Origin: Oceanobacillus polygoni | Lineage (GTDB): Bacteria; Bacillota; Bacilli; Bacillales; Amphibacillaceae | DNA: 64,000 bases | NCBI RefSeq assembly: GCF_008304605.1 | Contig: NZ_PIJY01000002.1 | Location: forward strand, 18,482-82,481 | Reading direction: 5' to 3' | Shown here: positions 18,165-26,335 of the stretch, one piece after another | Layout of the letters: the number at the start of each line of letters is the position of its first letter | How positions within the stretch are numbered: position 1 is the stretch's first letter | Notes under the pieces: generated by a model | What the model was told of the DNA's origin: nothing | The model's input: the letters and a program-made list of their open reading frames with translations, nothing else | Database searches by the model: none | Program-made: the position numbers and the translations under genes

Positions 18165-18204
18165 AGAGTTCGTCCATTAGAAGAAAGAGGCTAGTATTCT
18201 TACA
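18165..18204 (+). repeat. 40-bp repeat copy B, coding tail RVRPLEERG-stop
   Basis: Second copy of the element at 4372-4411, right after the deoR-type gene. The tail reads RVRPLEERG then TAG in one frame. Upstream it is cut off by the DeoR gene end, so it is a fossil 3' end. Confidence 0.5.
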
Positions 18205-18217
18205 AACCCATATATTT

Positions 18218-18260
18218 ATCCCCCTGATAGAGGAGTGTTCATTCTATAGGGGGATTTTTT
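18218..18260 (+). terminator. Rho-independent terminator
   Basis: ATCCCCCT (18218-18225) pairs with AGGGGGAT (18248-18255), with further partial pairing inside (ATAG/CTAT), followed by six T. It ends the transporter/deoR transcript. Confidence 0.85.
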
Positions 18261-18296
18261 GAGTAAACAATTTTCGAATAATTTTTAAAAACGCTA

Positions 18297-18333
18297 TTGT
18301 ATAAATATACATTTTTAGTTATAATTATAACTA
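18297..18333 (+). promoter_or_regulatory. Sigma-A promoter with palindromic operator
   Basis: TTGTAT (18297-18302) and TATAAT (18320-18325) are separated by 17 bases. An 18-base perfect palindrome, TAGTTATAATTATAACTA, at 18316-18333 covers the -10, as expected for a repressor site. It serves the COG2403 gene at 18361, whose AGGAGAG ribosome site follows. Confidence 0.65.
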
Positions 18334-18360
18334 CTTAATGTAATTATAGGAGAGATTGCT

Positions 18361-19716
18361 ATGGAAAAGAAGAATATTATAATTATAGGTGCGGCCGGAA
18401 GAGATTTTCATAATTTTAACACGTATTATCGTGATAATGAAGCATATAACGTTGTTGCTTTTACAGCAGCACAAATTCCAGATATTGATGGAAGAAAATA
18501 TCCAAGTGAATTAGCAGGCGAATTATATCCAGAAGGAATCCCGATTTATTCACAGGATCAATTACCATCGCTGATTAAAGAGTTCGAAGTGAATGAATGC
18601 GTTTTTGCATTTAGTGACATTAGTTACGAAGATGTGATGGGCATCGGGGCGATTGTGAATGCAGCGGGTGCTGATTTCAAATTGCTCGGTCCAAACAGCA
18701 CGATGTTAAAAAGCAAGAAACCAGTCATTTCTGTGTGTGCGGTAAGAACTGGAACGGGAAAAAGCCAAACATCACGGAAAATTATCGAAACGCTATTAGA
18801 GCATGACCTCAAAGTCATTGCAGTGAGACACCCGATGCCTTACGGAGATTTAAATGCACAACGTGTGCAGCGTTTTGCGACAGTTGAAGACTTAAAGGAA
18901 CATCATTGTACGATCGAAGAAATGGAAGAATATGAACCGCATGTGTCACGAGGGAATATTGTATATGCTGGTGTGGATTATGCAGATATTTTGGCAGCGG
19001 CAGAAAATGATCCTGATGGTTGTGACGTAATTTTATGGGATGGGGGAAATAATGATTTCTCATTCTTCGAGCCTGATTTAGCTGTTACGGTCCTGGATCC
19101 ACATCGCCCAGGTCATGAGCTGAAATACTATCCTGGTGAAGTGTGCTTACGAACAACTGATGTGTCTATCATTAATAAAGTGGATAGTGCATCAGAGGAA
19201 GCTGTTCAAATTGTAGAAAACAATATCAAATCTGCAAGTCCAACGAGCACGATTATTAAAGCTGAATCAACGATTACAGTCGATTGCCCTGAGCTAATTG
19301 CTGGAAAGCGTGTGTTAATCGTTGAAGATGGTCCGACACTTACTCATGGAGAAATGAAGCTTGGAGCAGGTACGGTTGCAGCGGAACGTTTAGGTGCTGC
19401 GGAAATCATTGACCCACGTCCATTTGCAGTTGGTACACTGAAAGAGACATTCAAGAAATACCAACATGTTGAAAATGTGCTACCAGCGATGGGATACGGT
19501 GAACAGCAATTGAAGGACCTGGAAGAAACAATTAATAATGCTGACTGTGATGCGGTGATTATTGGAACTCCAATCGATTTGACTCGTGTTATTTCCATTA
19601 ACAAACCAAGTACACGTGTATATTATGATTTAGATGAGATGGAAGGTCCGAATTTGAAGGGTATATTAAAAGGTTTTATTGAGGAGCATAAGCTGGATAA
19701 ACAAACGGTAAAATAG
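18361..19716 (+). CDS. COG2403 P-loop protein, cyclic 2,3-diphosphoglycerate synthetase-like
   Basis: Cytoplasmic protein of 451 residues. An N-terminal Rossmann-like part (IIIIGAAGRDFHNFN) precedes a P-loop NTPase core with AVRTGTGKSQTSRKI (near residues 126-140), VILWDGGNNDF and VSIINKVDSA (NKxD specificity motif). The family includes archaeal cyclic 2,3-diphosphoglycerate synthetase and many uncharacterised bacterial GTPase-like proteins. Bacilli are not known to make that compound, so the real reaction is open. It is a single-gene transcript with its own palindromic promoter and terminator. The family is clear; the function is not. Confidence 0.8.
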   Translation: MEKKNIIIIGAAGRDFHNFNTYYRDNEAYNVVAFTAAQIPDIDGRKYPSELAGELYPEGIPIYSQDQLPSLIKEFEVNECVFAFSDISYEDVMGIGAIVNAAGADFKLLGPNSTMLKSKKPVISVCAVRTGTGKSQTSRKIIETLLEHDLKVIAVRHPMPYGDLNAQRVQRFATVEDLKEHHCTIEEMEEYEPHVSRGNIVYAGVDYADILAAAENDPDGCDVILWDGGNNDFSFFEPDLAVTVLDPHRPGHELKYYPGEVCLRTTDVSIINKVDSASEEAVQIVENNIKSASPTSTIIKAESTITVDCPELIAGKRVLIVEDGPTLTHGEMKLGAGTVAAERLGAAEIIDPRPFAVGTLKETFKKYQHVENVLPAMGYGEQQLKDLEETINNADCDAVIIGTPIDLTRVISINKPSTRVYYDLDEMEGPNLKGILKGFIEEHKLDKQTVK

Positions 19717-19725
19717 ACTAAAAGG

Positions 19726-19758
19726 AAAAGACTAGCGACAATTGTTGCTAGTCTTTTT
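19726..19758 (+). terminator. Rho-independent terminator
   Basis: AAAAGACTAGC pairs with GCTAGTCTTTT around a short loop, then T. It ends the COG2403 transcript. Confidence 0.85.
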
Positions 19759-19882
19759 GGATGGGGATCGTCAATCATCCTTCGTATGTCAATTAATTAT
19801 ATTTTATATACGTTATGCTAATGTCAACCAAAAGAAGCTCAATTGCCAGTACGCTTACGATTGGTAAAACCGATATAAATCG

Positions 19883-20059
19883 TCAAGAGTATAATTGAAA
19901 GGAATGCTGCAAGGCGATATAAATAATGATTAACATAACGGCAGTTGCAGGAAATCCAACAAGTACACCTAAGGAAATTTTGCTTAAAGTTGCTGCCTGC
20001 TCCCCCTGAGTATATAACCATAATAGATTTCCAGGAATTTGGCCATACTTTCCTTTCAC
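19883..20059 (-). pseudogene. Remnant of a membrane protein gene
   Basis: On the minus strand a 58-codon frame from GTG 20059 reads VKGKYGQIPGNLLWLYTQG, then a hydrophobic segment (LGVLVGFPATAVMLIIIYIA), then TGA at 19883. Membrane-like reading continues after that stop (FISVLPIVSVLAIELLL). There is no ribosome site. It looks like a fragment of a polytopic protein I cannot name. The rest of the 19759-20219 gap shows nothing else, apart from a presumed promoter for csbB. Confidence 0.35.
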
Positions 20060-20219
20060 ATTAGTAAGATGTTATGACCCAAATCCATTCGATTTAAGTG
20101 ATTTACAAATGCTTTAGACTAATTTTATGTTTCCTCAATATTTATCCTATACAATCTGAAGATAAAGTATAGTGGATGGTTATTGTGAGGATCCAATCCT
20201 AAAGGGGATTTGTAAAGTG

Positions 20220-21236
20220 ATGGGAAAGCCGTTAATTACATTTTTACTTCCTGCGTATAATGAGGGGGAAAATATTAATGAGTTGTATGAACAATTAACC
20301 TCAGAAACGAAGAATTTATGTTACTCCTTTGAGTTTTTATTTATTGATGATGGCAGTACGGATGACACGTTGGAAAAAATTAAACATCTTACATATTACG
20401 CTGAAAATGTAAGCTATGTTTCCTTCTCTCGGAACTTTGGTAAGGAAGCTGCAATGTATGCTGGGTTAGAGCATGCAAGGGGGGAAGCTGTCATTATTAT
20501 GGATACTGATTTACAACATCCGCCACAGTTGATCTCCTCTTTAATAAAAGGTCACGAGGAAGGCTATCATCAGGTAATTGCGAAGCGCAATCGAAAAGGG
20601 GAATCAAGGTTTAGCCAATTCCTCACGGGAAGCTTCTACCAGATGATGAATAAATGGAGTGCAGTCAATCTCCAGGATGGGGAAGGAGATTTCCGTTTAT
20701 TAAGTAGGAAAGCGGTAGATGCGCTTCTGAAGCTGAGTGAAGGGAATCGGTTTTCAAAAGGACTCTATTCATGGATAGGCTTATCCCAAGCTACTGTGAC
20801 GTATGAAAATGTAATCCGCAATAAAGGAGAAAGCAAATGGAAGATGTCTTCCCTCATTACATATGCATTGGATGGAATGCTTTCATTTAACACGAAACCT
20901 TTAAGGTTGTGTTGTTATTTAGGACTCTTTACGATTTTGATTTCATTTCTATATATTCTAATAACGTTTGTTTCGATTGTCTGGAATGGTGTGGATGTAC
21001 CAGGTTATTTTACGACGATTTCTGCCGTTCTTTTTCTCGGCGGCGTTCAATTATTCTGTTTAGGAATTATTGGGGAATATATTGGTCGGATTTACAATGA
21101 AACGAAAAAACGCCCGCACTATATTATTGACGAAAGTAATGCAATGAGAGCCGATTTAGAAGTAAGAACTATTATTCCATCAACACGAACATGGGGATTA
21201 TCAGAAAAACAGGAAAAAGAGAAAGTGAGTTCATGA
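20220..21236 (+). CDS. csbB: Membrane glycosyltransferase GT2, CsbB-like (undecaprenyl-phosphate sugar synthase)
   Basis: Glycosyltransferase of 338 residues of the DPM1/GtrB type, which charges undecaprenyl phosphate with a sugar on the cytoplasmic face. Motifs are LPAYNEGENI, DDGSTDDT, the catalytic IMDTDLQHPP, and KRNRKGESRFSQF. Two C-terminal helices at about 230-255 and 265-290 anchor it. B. subtilis CsbB (329 residues) is known to act with YfhO in GlcNAc modification of lipoteichoic acid. The genes for a GtrA-type flippase and YfhO follow with overlapping stops and starts. ATG 20220 is chosen; GTG 20217 next to it is equally possible. Confidence 0.88.
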   Translation: MGKPLITFLLPAYNEGENINELYEQLTSETKNLCYSFEFLFIDDGSTDDTLEKIKHLTYYAENVSYVSFSRNFGKEAAMYAGLEHARGEAVIIMDTDLQHPPQLISSLIKGHEEGYHQVIAKRNRKGESRFSQFLTGSFYQMMNKWSAVNLQDGEGDFRLLSRKAVDALLKLSEGNRFSKGLYSWIGLSQATVTYENVIRNKGESKWKMSSLITYALDGMLSFNTKPLRLCCYLGLFTILISFLYILITFVSIVWNGVDVPGYFTTISAVLFLGGVQLFCLGIIGEYIGRIYNETKKRPHYIIDESNAMRADLEVRTIIPSTRTWGLSEKQEKEKVSS

Positions 21237-21595
21237 ATAAAGAATTTGTCCGTTTTGTCTTTGTTGGGATAATGAATACCATCAATTATTATGGTATCTA
21301 TTTAGTTCTTATGCAGATCTTGGGAGTACATTATTTATCGAGTCATATTGCAGCAACTATCATCAGTATGTATATTTCCTATTTCCTGAATATTTATTTT
21401 ACATATAAAGTGAAGCCGTCATTAAAAACATTTTTGATGTTCCCGCTCACTCAAGTTGTGAATATTGGTCTACAAGGGATATTACTCCTTATTTGTGTTG
21501 AGTTTTGGAATATTCCAAGCACCTATGCGCCCATTTTCGCAGTTGTTTTCACAGTACCAGTTACATTTTTCGTTACGAGGAGAATCTTACATTAA
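21233..21595 (+). CDS. GtrA/GtcA-family membrane protein (lipid-linked sugar flippase)
   Basis: Small membrane protein of 120 residues with four helices, in the GtrA/PF04138 family. The start FVRFVFVGIMNTINYYGIY and the conserved YFLNIYFTYK near residue 60 are diagnostic. The start overlaps csbB (ATGA) and the stop overlaps yfhO (TAATG), so the three proteins are translated together. GtrA/GtcA proteins are thought to move the undecaprenyl-linked sugar to the outer face. B. subtilis csbB-yfhO has no adjacent gtrA, so the linked triplet here is informative. Confidence 0.88.
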   Translation: MNKEFVRFVFVGIMNTINYYGIYLVLMQILGVHYLSSHIAATIISMYISYFLNIYFTYKVKPSLKTFLMFPLTQVVNIGLQGILLLICVEFWNIPSTYAPIFAVVFTVPVTFFVTRRILH

Positions 21596-24189
21596 TGCAA
21601 AAGCAAAATAGGAAGCAATGGATGATTATTGTGGTCGTTGCGTTAGTTATTTCAATCGCATGTCATCTATTCTTTATCGTTCAAAAAGAAGAAGGCATTC
21701 TTATGACGGGCTATAATGATGGGCTTTCTCAGATGCTTCCTTTTAAAAAGTTTATTTATGATGAATATACGAGCGGTAATTTCTTTTATTCGGATTCGTT
21801 TGGTCTTGGGGGCGGATTTTATTCCCAACTCAGCTACTATTACACGACTAATATCTTCTTCATTTTTCATATTGCTTTCATTTTTATACTGGAAACGTTA
21901 CATATTATCGATCACCCAGATTTAGCATTTTGGGCCTCAGCAATTTTACCAATGAGTATTGTCAAGCTTGCAGCAATCATCGTTATGACAACCATCTATT
22001 TTAAAAAAATAAACTTTCGGTCTGCTGCTGCACTTACAGGTGCCATTGTTTATGCAACAAATGTGCTGTATTTTAGGCATGCCATGTATTGGGATTTCTT
22101 CACGGATGCGATGTTTTGGCTGATTGTATTACTAATCGGTGTGGAGAAAATAATTCGAAAGGAATCCAAGGGAGTTTTTGTAGTTGGTGTAGCGGTAAAT
22201 CTCATTAGCAATTTCTATTTTGCCTATGTAAGCTTCCTTTTAGCATTCTTTTATATTTTGCTTCGATTTGTAATCAAGTTTCATAAAAATGAAGAGAGCC
22301 CAGTAAAGCAAATTACGCAATATCGTTATTTAGGGTTGATTGGGTTTCTAATTAGTGCGTTCGCATTTATTCCGAGCATCGTTGCATATTTGGGGAATTA
22401 TCGGCCTGAATATACGGATATCATTCCGCTATTGGATTTTACGGATAATATTTTGTTTAACAGCCGAGTGTTCTTTCTGCCAGTTTTTGTTGTCATGATG
22501 GTTTGTTTTATCCGTTTCTATAAAAACCCTATTTTTCGCTTTTTTGCTGTCATTTCCATAATAGGAACGTTGCTGCATTTTGTTCCTTATGTTGGAAGTA
22601 TGTTTAACGGTTTTTCGGCACCACAAAATCGCTGGGAATATATTGTCTGTCTCGCATTTGGGGGAGTAGCGGCGTTTGTTTTCCAGCATATTAAGGAAGT
22701 AAAAGCAAAAGACGTTTTGATTGGTGCTGTTGTTTATATCTTTTTGGCTATTGGTTTTAACGAATATGATGCGTATTCTTTTGATCAAACGTTTGATTGG
22801 ATTATCCCGATTGCATCTGTTTGTTTCATCATGATCTTCCTTTTACAAAGGAATAAAATGACGATTTTTATTAGTATTATCCTAGTTATGAGCATTTCCG
22901 CAAATATATTTCAAGCAGTGCGATTAATGACTCCACCAAAAGACGGGGAATTGGCTAGTGAATCGGTTTTACTAAACTCGGACACCTATAATTCTTCAGA
23001 GCAGCGACAGCTCATTGAAGAAATGAAGAGAAATAAAGATGCCGAGCATAGTCGAATTGATTGGATGGTGCCAATGCGCAACAATACTCCAATTGTACAG
23101 GACTATGATGGGATGAGCGTGTATTCGAGTATATTAAATAATAATCTGCTTTTTTTCTATTATAACTATGCCGAGATTAGTATGGACCGTGAGAGTGTAA
23201 GTAGATATGCAACGATGGGAGATAGGGCTAACCTTATGAGTCTATTTGATGGGCAGTTTTATATGAGAGAAAAGGAAACAAAGATTAATCCATATGGATT
23301 TGTGCCAGTGTCCGAGAGTGAGCATTACGTTGCTTACGAAAACCAATTGCTGCTTCCTTCTTTTCGGAAAACGAATGTAAGGTATGATGCAAATGAATTA
23401 TTGCGGAAGTCTGTATTAACACGGGAGCATGCGATGCTTTCAGGAGTAATTGTGGAAAAGGGCAATGATAGATTAGATGAACAGCTAGAGGCTATGGAGC
23501 TTGATGATTACTCGATTCAAGCAGTAAAAGCAATATATGATGATGAGAAGCTTCGTGTAGAAGAAGATGGTGGTGGACTGGAGATTTCAATGAAACATCC
23601 AATGAAAGATGGCGATCTTTATGTATCCTTTTATATCGATGGGATTCGGAAGCAAGATGAATTTCTGCTAGAGGTGAATGACTACCAGACGTTAAGGAAA
23701 GAGTCGGATTCCATTTATCGGACAAATATCAATGACCTCACGATTCGGATTGAAGCGGATGATACCATTAAATTAAGGCTTCCAAAGGGAAATTACGAAT
23801 TAAGAAATTTGCAGATTTTCTATGACGATTATGCGGTGTTGCGGGAAGCTCATGAGCGATACAACGAGGAAGAAACCTTACCTTTAAAATGGGAAAACGG
23901 CCTTGTGGAGGGGAAGGTTGTTAGCGTAGAGACAGATGAAATGATTGTAACTCCAATTCCATATGAGAAGGGTTGGAGCTTGAAAATAAATGGAGATAAA
24001 GTGCCAATTGAAAAAGTTAATTATGCGTTTATCGGTATCCCGTTAGAAGTAGGTGTTAATGAGATTGAAATGACCTACTATCCTCCGTATTTTGGCTGGG
24101 TAGTCGGATTGACTGTTTCTGGGATTGGGATGCTTGGCTTTCTCATTTATAGAGAGAGAAAGGGAACTGGTAAATTACAGCAGCAATGA
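21595..24189 (+). CDS. yfhO: YfhO-family membrane glycosyltransferase (GT-C fold)
   Basis: Large membrane enzyme of 864 residues, close to B. subtilis YfhO (about 860). A dozen or so helices fill residues 10-440, with the conserved acidic first loop (TGYNDGLSQMLPFKKFIY) typical of GT-C enzymes that use lipid-phosphate sugars. A long extracytoplasmic domain spans about 460-830, and a last helix lies near 835-855. It should transfer the flipped sugar onto an outside acceptor, by analogy lipoteichoic acid. It starts at ATG 21595 in the TAATG overlap; a longer frame from 21505 lies inside gtrA and is rejected. Confidence 0.88.
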   Translation: MQKQNRKQWMIIVVVALVISIACHLFFIVQKEEGILMTGYNDGLSQMLPFKKFIYDEYTSGNFFYSDSFGLGGGFYSQLSYYYTTNIFFIFHIAFIFILETLHIIDHPDLAFWASAILPMSIVKLAAIIVMTTIYFKKINFRSAAALTGAIVYATNVLYFRHAMYWDFFTDAMFWLIVLLIGVEKIIRKESKGVFVVGVAVNLISNFYFAYVSFLLAFFYILLRFVIKFHKNEESPVKQITQYRYLGLIGFLISAFAFIPSIVAYLGNYRPEYTDIIPLLDFTDNILFNSRVFFLPVFVVMMVCFIRFYKNPIFRFFAVISIIGTLLHFVPYVGSMFNGFSAPQNRWEYIVCLAFGGVAAFVFQHIKEVKAKDVLIGAVVYIFLAIGFNEYDAYSFDQTFDWIIPIASVCFIMIFLLQRNKMTIFISIILVMSISANIFQAVRLMTPPKDGELASESVLLNSDTYNSSEQRQLIEEMKRNKDAEHSRIDWMVPMRNNTPIVQDYDGMSVYSSILNNNLLFFYYNYAEISMDRESVSRYATMGDRANLMSLFDGQFYMREKETKINPYGFVPVSESEHYVAYENQLLLPSFRKTNVRYDANELLRKSVLTREHAMLSGVIVEKGNDRLDEQLEAMELDDYSIQAVKAIYDDEKLRVEEDGGGLEISMKHPMKDGDLYVSFYIDGIRKQDEFLLEVNDYQTLRKESDSIYRTNINDLTIRIEADDTIKLRLPKGNYELRNLQIFYDDYAVLREAHERYNEEETLPLKWENGLVEGKVVSVETDEMIVTPIPYEKGWSLKINGDKVPIEKVNYAFIGIPLEVGVNEIEMTYYPPYFGWVVGLTVSGIGMLGFLIYRERKGTGKLQQQ

Positions 24190-24211
24190 CAAAGGGGGAT
24201 AATCGACACAC

Positions 24212-24802
24212 ATGAATGAAAATATCTTACTAGAGAACTTACAAAAGAAAAAAATGGTTGCTGCCTTGAAAGAGCCAAAGTATATTGAAAAAGTGGTTAA
24301 GTACAAACATAATTTAGGTGCCGCGTTACTAATGACCGGCACGATTTTAACGGTGAAGCGCTACGTCGATTTTCTTCAAGAAAACGGGCTTCCCGTTATT
24401 TTACATGTAGAACGAATAGGTGGCCTCGAAATGGATAAGGATGGCATCGACTTTGTGAAAAAATATGTAAAGCCAACGGCGATTGTTTCGACGAATCAGG
24501 GGATTATCAAGCGAGCCAAAAAGGCCGGACTATTCGTGGTGCAGCGTGTCTTTCTGATCGACACGGATGTGTATCTTCACCTTGTTCAGGATCCTCGTAA
24601 TATCCAAGCTGATATAATAGAAATAATGCCGAGCAGGGCTCCGGACTTTATTGAAAAACTATCCAAAATATCCCCTGTTCCTATTATTACTGGAGGGCTT
24701 TTGTCATTACCAGAGCATGCGAAAAGTGCATTTGATCATGGAGCTGCAGCTGTATCAACGTCTAACCCGGAAATGTGGAAGTTGGACTTGAATCAATTAT
24801 AG
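24212..24802 (+). CDS. glpP: Glycerol-3-phosphate-responsive antiterminator GlpP
   Basis: RNA-binding antiterminator of 196 residues, the usual size. It folds as a TIM barrel that binds glycerol-3-phosphate. Landmarks are HVERIGGLEMDKDGIDFV, VSTNQGIIKRAKKAGL, DIIEIMPSRAPDFIEK and TGGLL near the C-terminus. In B. subtilis it prevents termination in leaders of glp genes. Two leaders of that type follow in this window (24902-24987 and 26166-26250), so its local targets are visible. It starts at ATG after AAAGGGGGA and lies 22 bases after yfhO. Confidence 0.93.
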   Translation: MNENILLENLQKKKMVAALKEPKYIEKVVKYKHNLGAALLMTGTILTVKRYVDFLQENGLPVILHVERIGGLEMDKDGIDFVKKYVKPTAIVSTNQGIIKRAKKAGLFVVQRVFLIDTDVYLHLVQDPRNIQADIIEIMPSRAPDFIEKLSKISPVPIITGGLLSLPEHAKSAFDHGAAAVSTSNPEMWKLDLNQL

Positions 24803-24901
24803 ATTGGAGACAAGAAAAAAACCTTTCAATTTTAAACTATACGCAAAATTAACTTCTTCTTCACAATGATTTAGCATTTATACTATACAATTAGGTGTGA
24901 A

Positions 24902-24987
24902 GTGAATAGCTCATTGGTGCAAATAAAGAGAGACCACAAATATTGAATGCTGTCTGAAGCATTTAAATTATTTGTGGTTTCTTTTTT
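24902..24987 (+). promoter_or_regulatory. GlpP-type leader 1 with terminator, before the HAD phosphatase
   Basis: The conserved block GTGAATA...TCAT-GGTGC...AGAGAGACC (24902-24935) runs into a terminator whose arms GACCACAAAT (24932-24941) and ATTTGTGGTT (24970-24979) precede a T6 run. The same layout recurs at 26166-26250. A promoter is likely just upstream (TTCACA at 24860, TATACA at 24884). GlpP with glycerol-3-phosphate is expected to bind the conserved 5' part and permit readthrough. Confidence 0.75.
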
Positions 24988-25037
24988 ATGGAGGTGTTAG
25001 GAAGCAAAACTTCTTTATTAAAAATCTTAGAAAACTT

Positions 25038-25113
25038 GGCATTCGCCAAGCCCTTAGGCGAATGCCTTAGTTGCACTTATGCAAGTAGAAAAGTTTTATA
25101 CTTTCCTACTTGC
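25038..25113 (+). other. Two hairpins in the leader of the HAD phosphatase
   Basis: GGCATTCGCC (25038-25047) pairs perfectly with GGCGAATGCC (25057-25066). GCAAGTAG (25081-25088) pairs with CTACTTGC (25106-25113), extended by AAAG/CTTT. Neither has a T-run. They lie between the GlpP-type terminator and the ribosome site at 25121, so they may affect mRNA stability or translation. Confidence 0.55.
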
Positions 25114-25131
25114 CAGAAAAGGAGAAAACAT

Positions 25132-25944
25132 GTGATTAAAATTGAAGATTATGATGTGTATAGTTTTGATTTAGACGGTACGATTTATGTTGGAGATACG
25201 CTATTGCCCGGAGTTGTGAAAACACTTGAATACATACGAAGCAAGGGAAAGAAGGTTCGCTTTATTACGAATTCCTCGAACTTATCAAGAGAGGAGTGTA
25301 AGGAGAGATTGGAAAGGCTAGGTCTCTCCATTCAACCGGAAGAAGTGGTTACGGCTCTTTATTTAACCGCTCTATATTTTAAAGAACAGCATCCAGCAGC
25401 ACGGGTTTACGTTGTTGGCGATGGTCAGGTGAAGACAGAGTTACATCGTCAAAGTATTGTAACAACAGATGAACCAGTTAAAGCAACCCATGTTTTAGTT
25501 GGACATGATCGAGCTTTTTCCTATGATAGAATTCAACATGCAATGAATGCAATCTATCAAGGGGCTAAGCTTATTGTGATAAACCCGGACCCGGTTTGCC
25601 CCGTCCCGGATGGATATATACCGGATACGATGGCCTTTGCAAAAGCAATTGAAGTTGCCAGCGGAAGAGCGATTGATCAGATTATTGGAAAACCAACCGA
25701 CTATTATGCAGACAAATTGTTAGACATCAGTGAGACAGATTCCAATCGGATTTTGATTGTTGGAGATAGGCTGGAGACAGATATTATGCTTGGACAAGCT
25801 CACGGGTTTGCGACATGTCTCGTGCTAACCGGGGTAGCTAATAAACAGGATATTCATAAATCGATAATCAAACCGGATTATATGATAGAGAACCTAAGTG
25901 AGCTGTTTGCATTAGAATTATCTTTAGAAAAAAGCCATCTTTAA
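25132..25944 (+). CDS. HAD-family sugar/glycerol phosphatase (NagD/AraL-like)
   Basis: Phosphatase of 270 residues of HAD subclass IIA. Motifs are FDLDGTIYVGD with the nucleophilic Asp, FITNSSNLSREE, the GKP motif in IIGKPTDYYAD, and VGDRLETDIMLG. Relatives include NagD and B. subtilis AraL, which act on small sugar or glycerol phosphates. GTG 25132 is the start because AGGAGAAAA precedes it; a longer frame from 24988 lies in the structured leader and adds non-family sequence. Control by a GlpP-type leader suggests glycerol-3-phosphate (or the sn-1 enantiomer) as substrate, which is inference. Confidence 0.85.
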   Translation: MIKIEDYDVYSFDLDGTIYVGDTLLPGVVKTLEYIRSKGKKVRFITNSSNLSREECKERLERLGLSIQPEEVVTALYLTALYFKEQHPAARVYVVGDGQVKTELHRQSIVTTDEPVKATHVLVGHDRAFSYDRIQHAMNAIYQGAKLIVINPDPVCPVPDGYIPDTMAFAKAIEVASGRAIDQIIGKPTDYYADKLLDISETDSNRILIVGDRLETDIMLGQAHGFATCLVLTGVANKQDIHKSIIKPDYMIENLSELFALELSLEKSHL

Positions 25945-25949
25945 GTGTG

Positions 25950-26094
25950 TGTTCAAAAAGGAGGATAAAAAGGACCGAGAAGTTCGAGGCGGTGCAGCTT
26001 TGAGTACCGGAACGTATGCAATTAATACGAGAGGAACGGAAAAGCAAGCCAACGAAGAAATTCGATGTGTCATTTTTACCGGACTATTTGAACA
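25950..26094 (+). repeat. Structured 145-bp element with inverted ends
   Basis: The ends TGTTCAAA (25950-25957) and TTTGAACA (26087-26094) are inverted repeats, with further pairing just inside (GGATAAAAA against TTTTTACC). The interior holds smaller palindromes (CGTAT/ATACG at about 26013-26029; CGAAGAAATTCG). No protein frame. Its GC content is higher than the flanks. It looks like a MITE-like or RNA-forming intergenic repeat. No second copy was seen in this window. Confidence 0.5.
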
Positions 26095-26165
26095 ACATCT
26101 TTAATAAAAGTTAACATTCGCTTCAAATCTAATTAATAGTAGTTTGATATAGTTAAAATTGTAAA

Positions 26166-26250
26166 GTGAATACATTCATGGTGCGATTAGAGAGACCTCA
26201 AAATAGGATATATGTGGGTATGCATATATATCCACTTTGGGGTCTTTTTT
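26166..26250 (+). promoter_or_regulatory. GlpP-type leader 2 with terminator, before ugpB
   Basis: GTGAATA...TCATGGTGC...TAGAGAGACC (26166-26197) parallels leader 1. The terminator arms AGACCTCAAA (26193-26202) and TTTGGGGTCT (26236-26245) enclose an inner stem (AGGATATATG/GCATATATATCC) before TTTTTTT. It should place ugpBCAE under GlpP control. A six-codon frame with GGAGG (ATG 26273 to TAA 26291) follows the terminator; its meaning is unclear. Confidence 0.75.
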
Positions 26251-26335
26251 AGTATAAGAAATGGAGGGGTTCATGGGAAATAAGTATCGCTAAATAGGTA
26301 AATAGAATTCCAATTTAAAACATGGAGGAATGAAA

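Noticed and set aside
18361..19716. Naming the COG2403 protein as a true cyclic 2,3-diphosphoglycerate synthetase
   Set aside because: The compound is known from methanogenic archaea; family membership alone does not show the reaction.
24988..25131. Upstream extension of the HAD phosphatase from ATG 24988
   Set aside because: It would translate through two strong hairpins and add a non-family tail; GTG 25132 has AGGAG.
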